64,000 nucleotides of DNA from Syncephalis fuscata. Lineage: Eukaryota; Zoopagomycota; Zoopagomycetes; Zoopagales; Piptocephalidaceae. This document shows, piece after piece, positions 13,163 to 24,914 of this stretch. A program made the translations under genes and the position numbers. Under the pieces are notes generated by a model. The model ran no database searches. It was not told the origin of the DNA and worked only from the letters and a program-made list of their open reading frames with translations. The DNA lies in assembly GCA_025786725.1 (NCBI GenBank), contig JAHLTZ010000008.1, positions 248,001 through 312,000 on the forward strand, read 5' to 3'. Numbering within the stretch: the stretch's first letter is position 1; the number at the start of each line of letters is the position of its first letter.

Positions 13163-13895
13163 ATGTTGCGCAACACTTTCTCTTCGCCCAACGATCAGTA
13201 CAGCGTGGCCTTTTGGCACAGACGGCAGGTATAACTCGTCCCTTGTTGCCATTAGGTGCCGTGGCCGTACGTAGTTACCATGAAAAGGTGAGCAATTATT
13301 CAAGGTGGCGACAGTAGAGGAGCAGTAGGCGGAAGAGGATGGCTGCAATACAGTCTATAAACATGTCGCTATTAGTGATAGTCGAGCATAGACATAGCTA
13401 TTGATACGTAATAACAGATCAGCTAACCTATTGATTGTCATTTAGGTGATTGATCACTATGAACGACCAAGAAATGTAGGCTCTCTACCAAAGTCTGATC
13501 CTGATGTGGGCACTGGTCTTGTTGGTGCTCCAGCCTGCGGCGATGTTATGAAGCTACAGATCCGCGTGGACGAGACGACGGGCAAGATTGTCGACGTTAA
13601 ATTCAAAACATTTGGCTGTGGTTCTGCCATTGCCTCATCCTCGTATATGACAGAGCGAGTACGGGGACTTCATTTGGACGAGGCAGTCAAGATTAAGAAT
13701 ACCGAGATTGCCAAGGAGCTTTGCTTGCCACCCGTCAAGTTGCATTGCTCAAGTAAGTGATTGTCCATGGTGACAGTGATTAGATACTGATATTGTATTG
13801 TTGCTATAATAGTGCTTGCCGAGGATGCTATCATGTCGGCAGTGAACGACTATAAGCGAAAGCGTGGTGGTACTAAGCAGCAAGCTACCGCTTAA
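13163..13895 (+). CDS. ISU1: Mitochondrial iron-sulfur cluster scaffold (IscU/ISU1)
   Basis: Scaffold on which the Nfs1-Isd11 desulfurase builds [2Fe-2S] clusters in the mitochondrial matrix. Exons: 13163-13287, 13446-13752, 13813-13895. The mature part begins with VIDHYERPRNVGSL. The three cluster cysteines are in GAPACGD, FGCGSA and LHCSM, and the LPPVK motif that binds the Hsp70/J-protein pair is intact. The C-terminus KRGGTKQQATA is short. The presequence lies in exon 1, but its frame from ATG 13163 runs into a stop; one base added near 13187-13192 (CGCCC) gives a basic presequence ending in VRSYHEK that splices into the mature domain. No other upstream ATG fits that frame. Confidence 0.92.
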
Positions 13896-14357
13896 GTTTT
13901 AGTTCTCTTTTCCTTTCTATGAATTTACTCTTCCCATCTCACCTCAATCCTATTGGGCTATGGGCTCATTTATCATGATTATTTCTATTTTTTGTGGATA
14001 CGTTAGGCGTAGTGTACATTCAATAACAACAATGATAATAATGGATTGATATTATTTTTACTAGTATGCTATTAAATATTAATGAATCAAAGCTTATTTG
14101 TATGAATTTGGTCAGAAAATGAAATGTATTTAATGTTGGTCCAACTAATAATATTCGATCATGAATTTGTTTGTAAATGCGGTATTATAAATGTGCAGTT
14201 TGATTATATTTGAATCAAATATGGTTGTAGATTATATGAAAACTAATTAGTGACCAAGGTAACAAATAAGCAATATTGATTAGTAGCGGCTTTGTTAACC
14301 GATCAATCATTTCAAAAACGTTGGTGCTCCAATTTCTTGTTTACTTGACTATTTATC
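13896..14357. other. intergenic region
   Basis: AT-rich 3' UTR and promoter between ISU1 and the PHP-domain gene, both on the plus strand. Nothing else seen. Confidence 0.55.
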
Positions 14358-16045
14358 ATGGCAACAGACAAGTCGCTTCAAGCCGATGACTTGGAGATTC
14401 CACTTAGGGACTTGGATTTCTGGGAAAATTCAATATCTGGCGATTGCAAAGAACAGCATCATCTGACCAACAGTGTGATCCGAAAGATGAAATATTTGTT
14501 GAAATAGATGATAAAGAGGCAGCATCAATATTCAGCGCAACTTATGAGCAAAATGCACCAATCGATTATGTACAGTCGCAATGCCCCTATTTAATTTGGA
14601 ATAGACCTCAAATATCCATTTATAGTTGGCATGGTATTATAAAACGAGCTAAAAGAATAGGTGTTGCAGCAGCCATTCGACTATGCTATATATTAGCATT
14701 GTTATTGGTTGCCGTTATAGTAGCTATATTGATAAAGAAGTGGATTGAGCCTAGTCAATATAACTATAAATTACTGCATTTTGATTGGAATGCTGGGCCG
14801 GAAAATAGTCTTATACCCATCGGGATAGCCGATTCAGCAAATAATACTTACAATGTTCGACTTGACGGCCATGCACATACCACTGTATCGGATGGTCAGC
14901 TAAGTCCGAGTCAATTAGTAGATTGGGCAGTTGGTAAGTCGATACATATTTTATTTTATGTGCATTAGTATTTATAAAAACATAAAAAGCGCATGGATAC
15001 AATGCCTTAGTTGTAAGTGATCATAATACGGTAGAAGGTGGACTACAAGCCCGTTCGTATGCTGAAACCGAATATCCTGGAAAAATACTAATTATTCCAG
15101 GTCAAGAATATAGGTAAATTAGTACAGTACATTTGATTTGTCATGCCAACAACCTAGAATAGCTGTTGTCGCATTCATATGAATTTTCTTAATATCAATC
15201 ATACTGTGCCAGTCGGTCCGCCGGAACCAACGAATGAAGACTTAAGACATGCTATTGATGAGGTGCATCGTCAGGGTGGATTAGTAGGCTTAAAATACAA
15301 CAGCTGTATAGTTATATAACCAATATATTGATTATTTAGGCTGTTGTCAATCATATTCCATGGTCCAATAGAACTTCTCGCTACTACCAATTGGCAACAT
15401 TACCTAATCATCCATCACGCGAGGAATTACTAGACATGGGCGTTGATGGTAAGTAAACAGCTACCTTTATTTATATGCTAACAATTAGTATCTTTATTAT
15501 TAGGCTTTGAGCTAATTAATGGCGACACTTTTGATTATCCTAGTTTTCAATTTCTTCGACAAAGACTTGTTGCAAATCCTAATAGTCGTCCAGTTTTTGC
15601 TATTACTGGTAGCGATTTGCATCAGCCAGATGGTGCCTATGCCTGGACCGTACTGCAAACATCCAATTTTAGCGTTAGCGCTATTATGGATGAGCTACGT
15701 GCCGGAAGAACAAAGTTTCTTTTTAATCCAGCAGGAACGCGTCTACGTAGTTATCCCGAAAATAACAAGAGATGGGAAATGCTTGCGCCATTTATTTATT
15801 TAAATGATTATCTTGCTTCTATGTATCAGATATTTCTAGGTATGCCTTCTTTCCAAGGAGGATTCTGTCAAACTACTAGCCCACAATTCCATTTCAGAAT
15901 GTTATTTAGCCTGTTTATATGCTTTCTAGTTATTTGGGTTTGTTTCAAAGCGATAAGAACATGTATAATGCGCGGATGGAATAGTCTTTTGTCCGTATAT
16001 AGAAAATCACGACTACAAACCAAAAGATCTAATAGGCTGAATTAA
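14358..16045 (+). CDS. Membrane-anchored PHP-domain protein
   Basis: Predicted metal-dependent phosphoesterase-like protein held in a membrane. Exons: 14358-14933, 14990-15113, 15163-15283, 15340-15448, 15504-16045. A hydrophobic segment near the N-terminus (YILALLLVAVIVAILIKKW) precedes the PHP fold. Metal-binding PHP signatures are DGHAHTTVSDGQ, then VSDHNTVEGG, then PGQEYS with HMNFLNI, then ELING and ITGSDLHQPDG. A second hydrophobic segment (FSLFICFLVIWVCFKA) lies near the C-terminus, so the PHP domain probably sits between two spans on one side of the membrane. The start at ATG 14358 and the body are in different frames; one base is missing between about 14408 and 14505. Substrate unknown. 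Confidence 0.8.
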
Positions 16046-16530
16046 TGACCAGTATTGCATTTTAGTATTCTTTTATTGTTTTTCAATGTATATAAAATAA
16101 AACAGCAGGTTATGCCATTAATCAAACCAGATGTTACAATTTTGTAGCCAGTTTAATTGAACGTCGCTGTTTTCAAATCGGTGATTCTATCAATGTCCAT
16201 AAAATCCTTGTAAACTACTGTGCAGCAAAACGCTTATTGATTTAAACATTAATACTAGTAGTTAGCACGTTGCACGGTTAATTATTTAACTGATAACTAA
16301 TTATAGCAATTCCTCTATTTAGTCTAACATATTAACACTTATAAACTGTAAATCTCTAGCCAATCAGGTATACAATAGTCAATTTTATTTGCAAATGGTG
16401 TAACATAAATTTATTGTAAAGCTTTTTGGTATATTATAATAAAGTAATTGGTACATAATGCTCAAGGTATATTATTCTTTCTGGATAATTAATAGTCGTA
16501 GCAACAAGTATTGGATAAAAATAAGTATAA
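16046..16530. other. convergent intergenic region
   Basis: Between the PHP gene and the RING gene, which converge. AT-rich 3' UTR sequence; no gene seen. Confidence 0.55.
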
Positions 16531-18513
16531 TTAAAGAATGCATCGACATAGAGGACAGGCCTGATTGTGCTTAAGCCATTGTTGAAGACAAATATCGTGA
16601 AATCTAATGCCATGTAAGCTCAGTGTTTTTAATTATTGTAATAACTTACACATGATTACAGGTAGGAAATACATTTACTATTTCCTTTGGCATGTATCCT
16701 CCAAACAAATGGTACATCTAATAGAATATTGTATTAGCTAAAATGTTTGGATTGATTTTCTACATACCGATATAGATTTGCATGGCCAGATGGCTCAAGC
16801 GTATTTCCTTTATGTTCTTCGACTGTAATTTGTTTTAACAGTGCAAGCTGATACTCGGATGCACCACGCGATCTTACTTCACCAATAATATTGGACAGAG
16901 CAAGCAAATCCTAGAAATAACACACTCTTATTAAAATAGTTTTTATAAGCGCTAAATAATTACCTCATAATCCAAGCCAGTCTCTTCATCAGCAATTAGC
17001 ATTCTTTCTAAAGAGTTCCAAAACTCTACATTGGATCTTTGATCTTCTTCATTCATTTGTGCATTATTCTGTCAATTTAATTGAATTAGTACTATTTAAT
17101 AGCCATCAAGTATAACTTACATTGAAAAATGAGGTTTGAACATCAAAATTACTATAATCTGGATCATCATGATCGTTTTGCCTAAATAATCCTAACTGCT
17201 GTCGCGATAGTTGTCGTACTGTCATAAAACATTAAACATTTGATAAAATAAAATAATCAACGCCAACAATTCTTACCTAATGAAGAGTGCATTGAAGCTA
17301 AATCAGCAAAGCTTGGCGATCGCTGCTCTAAACGACTGGCATTGGTTGCTTGTTGCCGTTGTGTCTGGGCAGCCACACGCATCGATGATACAAATGTCTC
17401 CGGCGATTGAAGCTGTCGGTATTGACCACGACTAACCAATGTTTGCGATAGCCCTGTACTTAAAGTATGATCATTGTCATTTGCATCAATACTACTCGTA
17501 CTTTCTCGTCGATTATTAGTATTTGACATAAACGGAGACGAGGGTGATGTAGACGTGGCTGCCCAATAAGAATAAGGGGTCAGCGAAGCCATTAATCGAC
17601 CCGGCTGTCCCGTCTCCGTTAATTCTTCGTGAAAACTGTGTCGAGACAATATCATACCCCATCTGCGACGACGTCGTGTGTCTCGGACCGATTCCGTTTG
17701 TTGTCCATGCAATGTCGGTGGATGTGCATAAGGTGAATGCACATCCAACGCTGTTCGTCTACTTCTTATACCCCTCAAGAATCGTAAATGATTTTGCAGT
17801 GATCGAATAACCCGTTGCGCCGGTGAATTAACTGGAGGATGTGACTCTAATTGGTGATGATAATCTGTATAAACACTTTCTTGTGATACATGTGATTCAT
17901 CTATCGGTGCTGCCGGGTCATCCTGCCCAGTACGTAAAAAGTACCGTTGGTATGTTTGATTAAATTGAACCTCCATTTCGTTGGCAAAGCTTTGGTGGGC
18001 ACGACGTAATCCTAGACGTGATCGACGTCGCTGTCGACTATACGATCTTCTCATCTGCTGAAAAGGTTCTTGTGCTAACTCATACGTACTTTCCAGCTGT
18101 GATGTGGGAATGATCACATCAGAAGTTATTACGCCATTTGACTCCATAGCCTGTCTGTCATTTACTGGTTCCAGTAGCGTTTCCGTCTCTTCTACATCGT
18201 TGATTGTTTCCATGGGTGGTGAAAGTCCATCAAAATCTGTCATCACTGCGGCAATAGCCATCAGTTCACATACTTGATCTTCTGTGGCATTAATGCCCAG
18301 TAGCGCGGCCAGTACAGGAAAGTGATTTGAATAACTGCCACTCTCACTCGCTATACTGTCGCCAACATGTCGATGGGACACTGGCGTTGTTATACCCATC
18401 GCCGAATGGTTACTCTCCGTGGATGATGTGACGGTTATTCGTTGGGTATCTTCCACTAATAATGCACAAACACAATAAAGTAAGAAACTATAATTGACTG
18501 ATGCAGCCTTCAT
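16531..18513 (-). CDS. RING-H2 finger protein, probable E3 ubiquitin ligase
   Basis: A long polar N-terminal exon (18513-17277) is rich in S, T, R and Q and looks disordered. It begins MKAASVNYSFLLYCVCALLV, which could be a signal peptide or anchor. Short exons follow, with NVEFWNSLERMLIADEETG and LLALSNIIGEVRSRG. The C-terminus is a RING-H2 finger: CTICLED, then MPKEIVNVFPTCNH, then VFHDICLQQWL, then HNQACPLCRCIL, giving all eight ligands in C3H2C3 order. The protein ends three residues after the last RING cysteine. One base is missing at 16689-16702, between CTICLED and YMPKEIV. A further 5' exon near 18720-18850 cannot be excluded, because an in-frame ATG and a GTAAGC donor are present there. 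Confidence 0.82.
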
Positions 18514-19414
18514 TCAAAACAGGCCCCTATCATATATGGGGAAATAGATATAGAACAGTACACATCTGATCGAAGTACTATACAACTAGAAATGACATCA
18601 TTGATCACATTGAACTATCACATGATGTGCCAATACTTTGCAGATGATGTGCACATTACTTAATATGACCGTCTATACAAAAATACCAATACAATAATAA
18701 AAGAGTGTAGCTTACCAGCAATATTCTCGTTTGAAAAAGTAGCTGATATTGCTGAATGACAATTCTGCGTAAACATTTTTGTTGCAGTAAAGATAAAGTC
18801 GGCTCTTTTTGCTTGTAACAATCTGGTACTAGTGTTATTTAGGTAAATGGACAATAAAGAATCAATAGAAATTTAATATGAAATAATGGAATAGAATAAA
18901 CAATTAATAAGCTATATTTGTATAGCTATAAATAAAACAAGTTAATAAGTCATAAAGCTTGATATTCATCATACTTACTGGCAATGTATCATATCTTATT
19001 CACCTACAATGATGCGGATCAGAGGTTACTTAAAATAGCGTTAACTAAACAAGATGGTTAGCCAGCGAGAGAGTAGGCACACAGTGCAATGTATGTCGGC
19101 TTGGTTGCGACAGCTGAAAGGGGAAGGAGTATACGTACTGGGATTGTTTAAATCTATTGTTGACCAAAGTAAACAGCATTTTTGTTATTGCTTGCCAACG
19201 GGCTTTTTTTCGGCTTGGTATTATGATTATGAACGTGGAGAATGTTATTGTATTTTTGTTTGTTAGCATTACTATTAATTACAATAAATTAAAAATACAT
19301 TAATATAGAATAGCATTTAATAAATTAATAAACATTAATGTCATTTAATTAACAGATTTGCACGTTGATTTGTATATAAATTCCATTCTATTCGTTGTTA
19401 TATACTTGTAATCA
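18514..19414. other. intergenic region
   Basis: AT-rich sequence between the RING gene start and the stop of the transporter gene, both minus strand. Short open frames at 19045-19269 on both strands resemble nothing known. No gene called. Confidence 0.5.
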
Positions 19415-21089
19415 TTATTCACGAGGCAAAATGGGCTCAGTTTCCTCTAGATGTTCGGCGTCACTGGAACGACGTAGCATCTTGGGTGGTTCTATCACGC
19501 CATTGTACAAGAATGTGCCATAGACCAGCATAACAAATCCAAGTACTTGTAGCCATTTGAAATGTTCCCATCCAAGTGATAGACTGACCATCCAAATAAA
19601 AATGTACTAAAATACGATTCATTAGTCTATTATTAACATATATATATAATATCTATACTTACCGGCAAGTATCAATGGTGGCACGAGACACTGAACTCAA
19701 GTGACGTGTTACCGATAAACCAAACCAATTGAAAAGAGAAATACTAAGAGCGAATGCAATGCCAATCTTCCAGACCATCTCATTATCCCAAAATTGATGC
19801 CACCCAGCATAGATGTCAAAGAAGCCACCCGGGTTTAGAATACCAAGTGTAAAATAGAGTAGTGGCATGGCCGTAATAATGGTAATACAGCCCCAGAAAC
19901 CTTCCAAGCCAACGGCCATTAATGGTTCGACTGCATAATGCTTTAGAATCTTTTCTTCAACGACAAATTGGATGGCTGTAAACATTTGGGCAAACAAGAC
20001 CATGAAAATACCCAATGCAGCACGAGCAAATTCTTCAATTTCCGACTCCGTATCTGAAGCATTGTCGGTTGGTTTTGGATCGGATGTGGCGCCAATAAGA
20101 CCGCTAAGACCCACCACACTTACACCAAGCATGACGGTCATTAGGCCAAACCATTGGAATAGTGCAATACGATGACGCAAAAAGATAACACTAAGAATGG
20201 CCGAAAAGATAACAACGGCGCCACGTAGCATTTGGTAAATTGAAGCCGTTGTATAAATTAGACCAACATTCATTAACTAAAAAGAGCATTTAGTCGTTTC
20301 CATTATACGTATCAAACAACTTACTGTAGTACCGCAAATATCACACATGGTAGGAATCCAGAAAAGAAATCGGGCAAAGTTGTTCATAGGCTTTAATCCA
20401 GCCATGGTATTCTCAACTTCAATGCGAATCGACTCCGAAATAGTATCGCTTAGTGTGTCGATGGCATCATGCTTGACTTTTAAACGACCTTCTATTTCTT
20501 TCCCCTTGTTCGTTAGCTTATCCTTGGCCTTTTTAGCCGATTCTTTAATCTTTTCACGGCCTTCCTCCCATTCTTCTTTTGCTTTCTTTAAAAAATCGGA
20601 TGGCTTTCTATGTTTTTTTTGTGATCCGGAGGCACCTTCATCATCACTACTGCTACTACTGCTACTGTTGCTATTTCTTCGAAGTCTGTCTATAATTGAG
20701 GTACTGGCTTTTTCAGACGACGAAGTAAGTACTCTGACACTACGCCAGGCCCGGAATCCGGTGGCAGCCATACTGAAATAAACTACAAATAAACATATTA
20801 ATTCACCAACAAACTAAAAGTCACAATTAGCACATATATAGCCATTAAATAATATATAACTTACCATGTTTAATGTTTGATAAATTGGTTGTTCAAAGTA
20901 TTTGCGCTTTGAATGATCGGGATCATCGCAGTTCTCCACGCACTGCATATCCTGGACTTTGTTAAGGATTGTGTTGCAGGTACCAGTAAACAGCATACCG
21001 ACAACAAGCAACGTTGTATACGTGCTAAGCGAGCTACGTCGACGAAGCAGAAGGCCTCGCGACCTTTCTCCTGACTCGACCGACGACAT
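19415..21089 (-). CDS. SLC35F6-like drug/metabolite (EamA) transporter
   Basis: Polytopic membrane transporter of the DMT superfamily, closest in pattern to the SLC35F6 group; the substrate is not established. Exons: 21089-20865, 20813 to about 20327, about 20276-19673, 19606-19415. The start ATG (MSSVESGERSRGLLLRRRSS) is followed by a first span (TLLVVGMLFTGTCNTILNK). Family landmarks are QTLNM/FVGELICLFVVYF, MCDICGTT/LMNVGLIYTTASIYQMLRG, IFLRHRIALFQWFGL, and SRATIDTC near the last intron. A charged, serine- and lysine-rich cytoplasmic loop (20430-20720) is inserted between spans 2 and 3. The last exon (IWMVSLSLGWEHFKW to ETEPILPRE) is off by one base; one T is missing in the run at 19598-19602. 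Confidence 0.88.
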
Positions 21090-21442
21090 GATTTTATTAT
21101 TTCTACTGCAGTCAGTGGATTTAGACAGGCGTAGCAATCAAAGCGACGAGTTAAGATATTCGATAAGAGATAAAGCAAACAGTAATCGAATGAAAAGTAT
21201 AATAAAAATATTCAAGCAAACAGTAGTTGAATGAAATGATGGAAGCAAAGGATACAAGTTAAGATGAAGTAGCTAGAGAAAAAAGTTAACGAGCCCCTTT
21301 TGAAGTCATGGCCCTTGTTACATGGCGCGAGTTAATGCGTGGATATATCATATGATGCATTCCTTTTTGCCGCAATTCAGATTACTGCAAACAGGATTTA
21401 TCTAAATAGCTTTTATTAAATGTTGCAAGCAGCATCTTTCAT
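21090..21442. other. promoter of the transporter gene and left edge of the inverted repeat
   Basis: Contains the 5' region of the transporter gene. From 21415 onward the sequence is the reverse complement of the sequence ending at 43020. No separate gene seen. Confidence 0.6.
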
Positions 21443-23516
21443 TTATAAAATAAATGTTTCATATATTTGACTTCCATTCACGCCAAATCGGCTAATAGAG
21501 AAATTTGATATTCTATATTCGGGCGATTTCCACGACTTCTCTTTTCTTGATGCTTTTAGATCTGATACTTCGATGAGGCCTAAAGACTCAGCTTCATTGT
21601 TGTCTTCAGTTTTTCTGATAGTAAGACAAGCTGGTGGCTTGTAAATTCGGCCAGTGCGCATATCAATAAACCAGTTCTTTTTGTATCTTCTACTAAATAT
21701 GTTGCATAAAGACCCAATAAACGGAGTAAGCTCAACATTAAATGGCACAGTAATCGAGCGTAGTAAATCCCCATTTCTAGCATCCAGTACATCAATTGTT
21801 TTACCACTATGAACAATAATTATTTTTTCACTGTATAATCCAGTAATAGTATTTTCAATTATAGGTCGCCTCCATAATATATATCCTTGATCGGAATTAT
21901 CAATTGGTTGTAATTGGCCGTAATCTCTAGCATCGAATAGTGATTGCGGTGAGGTATTCGATGCATCTTTTCCAAATACAAAGAAAAAAAGCAAGGTATC
22001 AAATGGATCGTCGCAATTGCTGCTTGAATCATAGTATGGATTAGCTACAGTGATTAGGCACATCTTTTCTGTGTATGTCCCTGCACCAACTATAGCGTCT
22101 GGCCAATATGGAATAGTAATTTGGCCCGATAATATTTCCTTACTCTTAGACCAACCCTTATGAGCATCAAGTAGCTTCCATTGAATGTAGAGTAATGGAT
22201 TATCATTGCCAGCTATTTGCGAGTCTTCATTAGCAATAAATGTGGAAGCAAGGTCAAATGCTCCAACGTCGTGTACTATTGCGCATGTTAGAAATTGACA
22301 CTTATCGTGAGAGGCAAACTGAATACAAGATGATGTTTCATCATTGTATAGTTTTACTCCTTCTATCCATTGGCCTTCATCTAAATTAATTAAATCAAAT
22401 CGTCGGTATGAATATTGTGCATAGTAAATACAAAAGAGTGCCCATTCATTACAAGTATCAGAAAAATGGCTAAACTCTTCTCTTCCCCTGTTGTCATATC
22501 CATGTCCAAGATAAATAACATTAGGTAATGAGCTGCCAGCATTGGGCCATACTAGAATGGCTGTTCGCTGGCTACTTTTTCGTTCATTCGAAGCTGCAAT
22601 GGTTGCTGATGCAGTAGAGTGCTCATCTAACGTATTAAAAACTTTAGATGCACTTTCTTTAATGTGTTGTGCTTTTAATTCATTTATGTTTACTAGTTTT
22701 AACGACATTAGTAAATATTAATATAATTATTGGTATTAATAATGACTAGTCACCTATTGGGTCTCCAATATCCACAAGCCTGACATCATTATACGTCATT
22801 ATATTAACATAAGCCATGACAAACTGATGTTGTTCACTGGCAGAAAAGACTACATGACTACAATCAAATAATGCCGGTGGTATAGGTATTGCCAATTCTT
22901 TCCACCCTGGTTCCTCACCACCGTACTCATTCTTTTTGCTGAATAAATTGTGTTGAATTGACCAAGTTTTATATCCTCTTTTGTCTGATACCAATGTATA
23001 CCAAGGGTTTACGTCGGCTAGCTCCATTTGAATGTTTCCATCAGCCGGTAATTGATATATCTGCTTTTTGAATCGACCCGCCATAAAATTGCGCTCAATT
23101 TGTCGACGTCGCTGATAAGCGTAAAACCATTGAGTAGCATCAAAACTAGAAACGGATTTTAAATAGCTAGCAAGCAATGCATATTCATTATTGACATTAC
23201 TAACATTTGTACCGATAGGTGCTACTAAATGTTCCTGTTTTGTCTGATTTACATCAAGCGTAGACTCTTTTACTTCTGTTGTAGCATTGATGTGCCAATT
23301 ATACCACATAAGCCATTCTTGTTCGCGCCAATCGCCCAATGAAAATATTTTCTTGTATTGTCGTTCCCAATAATCTGGCCTATCAACTATTGTCTTGTAA
23401 ATAAATCGACAACTGGCGGCAAAGAGTACTAGTTCTTGGCCATCCACAAATCGACACAAATACAGTAAAATGTCATGGCTTTGCCATAGGCGTTCATTAT
23501 TCATAGTTGAAGACAT
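21443..23516 (-). CDS. F-box-like protein A (family shared with B genes)
   Basis: Two exons, 23516-22754 and 22692-21443. A 61-base intron (donor GTGACT, acceptor CTAG) joins them in phase to about 670 residues. The N-terminus (LWQSHDILLYLCRFVDGQEL, then LFAASCRFIYKTIVDRPDYW) fits an F-box, the Skp1-binding module of SCF ubiquitin ligases. The rest has no recognised domain, but repeated short beta-type segments suggest a propeller-like substrate-binding part. It resembles the B genes in layout: an F-box, then a W-x-W-Y motif, then a QWFYAYQRRR-like stretch, so A and B are distant paralogues. If the weak donor is not used, the second part could be a separate frame starting at 22708. Confidence 0.72.
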
Positions 23517-24327
23517 GGCTAGCTAGAAATAACTGTACTAAAATTAATACACGATAGAGAGAACGAATAGTGTTGGATGCAAGTAAAACAAAAAGGTCTT
23601 GCACGACTTTGAGTTGCTTTATTCTATCCATAGTGCAGTGGTTACACAGCTATGTGATTGTTGACGAATGGATATTGTTATTATTTATTTACAAGTAAAA
23701 CAAATACATTGAGATTACATAAAGTCGCGGTAGGCTGTCTGGAAATTAAGCAGCATTACGTCATTGTGTATCGATTGCTATAATATTAAATGATTCACAG
23801 TATTTTATGTAATCAACAAATGCTATTCAACTTAGTAATAAATATAAGAATCCATGTACTTTTAAAATTAAACTAGAAATGAAATGAAGCATAGCGCACG
23901 CATATTAATGTAATAGCATTAGCATAATTAAATACGACAATTAACTAAATAAATCACTAAATTATTATTAAAACAGATGGTGTGACTGTGATTGTATTGC
24001 ATATACGTGGTCAGTATATTAAGATATTATAAAAAGGAACGTATTCAACTAATAAAAGAAATTATATATATATAACATTATAACGCAAAGCAACATATTA
24101 TGATAGATAGAGCGTATGCGTATGATGATTGTATTGTAAGTGAGCCGTCATTTCAAAGTTCAAGGCCTTTGAAGGTTGCACGATATATGTAAATCAAATA
24201 CACGTCTAGCTTACGTTCATTGTAACTACGCATTATGATCATCTATCTTTTAGCAACGTATTATTGATATGAGTAGTTCTTGACAATCTAGCTATTGTCC
24301 TTTTCTTGTCTTATTTACTTATACACA
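23517..24327. promoter_or_regulatory. Divergent promoter of F-box genes A and B1
   Basis: This 0.8 kb spacer separates the two start codons and is copied in the other arm (40109-40919). It contains the conserved block 24089-24327 that is also found in front of B2 (26850-27088). The block includes the inverted pair TTCAAAG (24152-24158) and CTTTGAA (24167-24173), eight bases apart, present in front of all three B genes. A regulatory role is inferred from position and conservation only. Confidence 0.5.
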
Positions 24328-24914
24328 ATGATTCATATCCCTATACTTGTTATTGGACGTGTTGCCGCATTTGCCGACAGCGACTCACTTGTTCTGCTTT
24401 CATGCTGCAGTAAATGGCTGCGGTATTGCGTTAGCCAACATAACAATATCTGGCATCAGCGATATAGGCAGTATTACAATCTTGCTGACGGCAACGAAAT
24501 AAAATGGCTAGCCTGGTATGTGAAGACAGTGCGTGCATCGAAACTGTTGGCATTACAAACCAAGAAAACAGCTAGCATTACTCAATTGAGCAATCAGCAT
24601 ATCGAATGGTTTCATGCATTTTGCTATCGGCGTGCCACTGACGCAAACTGGCTTAAAAGCGCACCATATCCAGTTAAGGATTTAACGGAAGAAGAACCAG
24701 ATAATACACGTTCTATTATATTGCAACGAATTGTTTATCATCATACTGACATGCAGAAATGTTTCATTGCTGAGCAGTGTCAGCCAATAGGAGAGACATT
24801 TACCAAACGATTTTGGCGTTTGTGCAGATTATTTTACGATAATGTAGACTATGTATCATACGCAGAACGATGCCTGATATCAGACAGATTTGTGGTAACT
24901 ATTAGTAGACAAAG
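24089..24914 (+). repeat. Direct repeat unit 1 (5' part of B1)
   Basis: Near-identical to 26850-27675 (offset 2761). It covers about 240 bases of upstream sequence and the first ~195 codons of the B gene, with only a few substitutions. Beyond it, B1 and B2 diverge markedly. Confidence 0.88.

Larger units (their letters stand above)
21415..24696 (+). repeat. Left arm of a ~3.28 kb inverted repeat
   Basis: Reverse complement of 39740-43020. Coordinates pair with a constant sum of 64436, changing to 64435 after one base lost near 41100. The arm holds all of gene A, the divergent promoter and the 5' third of gene B1. At the outer end, identity stops at the attaaatgttgc sequence. At the inner end, perfect identity stops at 24697, inside the B1 coding region. 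Confidence 0.93.
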
